Source: Eonycteris spelaea (Eukaryota > Chordata > Mammalia > Chiroptera > Pteropodidae). Taken from it: 64,000 nt of DNA. Shown here piece after piece: positions 63,891-64,000 of the stretch. Each line of letters starts with the position of its first letter. Positions within the stretch are counted from its first letter, which is position 1. A program made the position numbers and the translations under genes. The notes beneath the pieces are model-generated. The model was not told where the DNA came from. It saw nothing but the letters and a program-made list of their open reading frames with translations, and did no database searches. The stretch lies in assembly GCA_003508835.1 (NCBI GenBank), contig PUFA01000223.1:1550001-1614000 (forward strand). The letters are read 5' to 3'.

Positions 63891-64000
63891 CATTGTGGGC
63901 GACCCGTCCCCAGCAGCATGGGCGAGGGGACTTCCTGACAGCGGACACCAGACTCCCCTGGGGGAGGGGCGACATCGTCTCGGTTCTCCGCACACACGGG
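63891..64000. other. Window end, nothing assigned
   Basis: Mixed sequence continuing past the edge of the window. No feature is recognised. Confidence 0.4.

Noticed and set aside
1..64000. tRNA, rRNA, snRNA or protein-coding retrovirus genes
   Set aside because: Scanning by eye for cloverleaf arms, A/B boxes, rRNA words and gag/pol/env motifs found none. Only solo LTR-like fragments are present.

Overview
This is nuclear DNA from a placental mammal. The evidence is the interspersed repeats: several LINE-1 copies of different ages, MIR, L2, MLT1-type LTRs and a Tigger DNA transposon, set in GC-rich, CpG-spotted, largely non-coding sequence with many microsatellites and minisatellites. Two L1 3' ends (near 39,150-39,420 and 46,390-46,680) resemble L1 3'UTRs that I associate with bats and other Laurasiatheria. 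I see no primate Alu, rodent B1/B2, ruminant BovB or carnivore SINEC. A bat is my best guess, but this rests on memory of repeat families and is inference. Short tandem arrays, a (TTAGGG) remnant at 19,477 and a strongly GC-shifted old L1 suggest a recombination-rich, perhaps subtelomeric, isochore. Layout: 1-6,500 is GC-rich unique sequence with a CpG cluster, small tandem duplications and an AT-rich island (5,430-6,060). 6,570-8,480 is an old L1 on the minus strand. 8,925-9,560 is the best promoter candidate, a CpG island with four clustered ETS-type motifs. 10,000-21,000 is GC-rich unique sequence with tandem repeats, one AT-rich island and a 300-bp CATC microsatellite. 21,255-25,050 is a stack of old repeats ending in a CCAAT-bearing minisatellite. 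25,050-39,000 is mostly unique sequence with AT-rich islands and CA/TG arrays, ending in MLT1-like LTRs. 39,140-41,556 is the best-preserved L1 (minus), keeping an open stretch of ORF2. 43,960-46,680 holds further L1 pieces. 47,350-50,404 holds several exon-like segments, a second promoter-like CpG island and a Tigger fossil. 56,390-60,540 holds two ancient L1s tail to tail. The last 400 bases are an L1M fragment. Genes: I found no complete protein-coding gene, no tRNA or rRNA gene, and no bacterial-type features. Long open frames here are mostly what GC-rich sequence gives by chance. The best coding candidate is a 110-nt hydrophobic exon on the minus strand at 50,295-50,404 with a strong acceptor and a donor; I could not assign it to a family. 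Weaker exon candidates lie at 22,388-22,477, 47,351-47,598 and 30,517-30,551. The AT-rich, homeodomain-motif-bearing islands could be conserved regulatory elements of a neighbouring gene, but conservation cannot be seen from one sequence.
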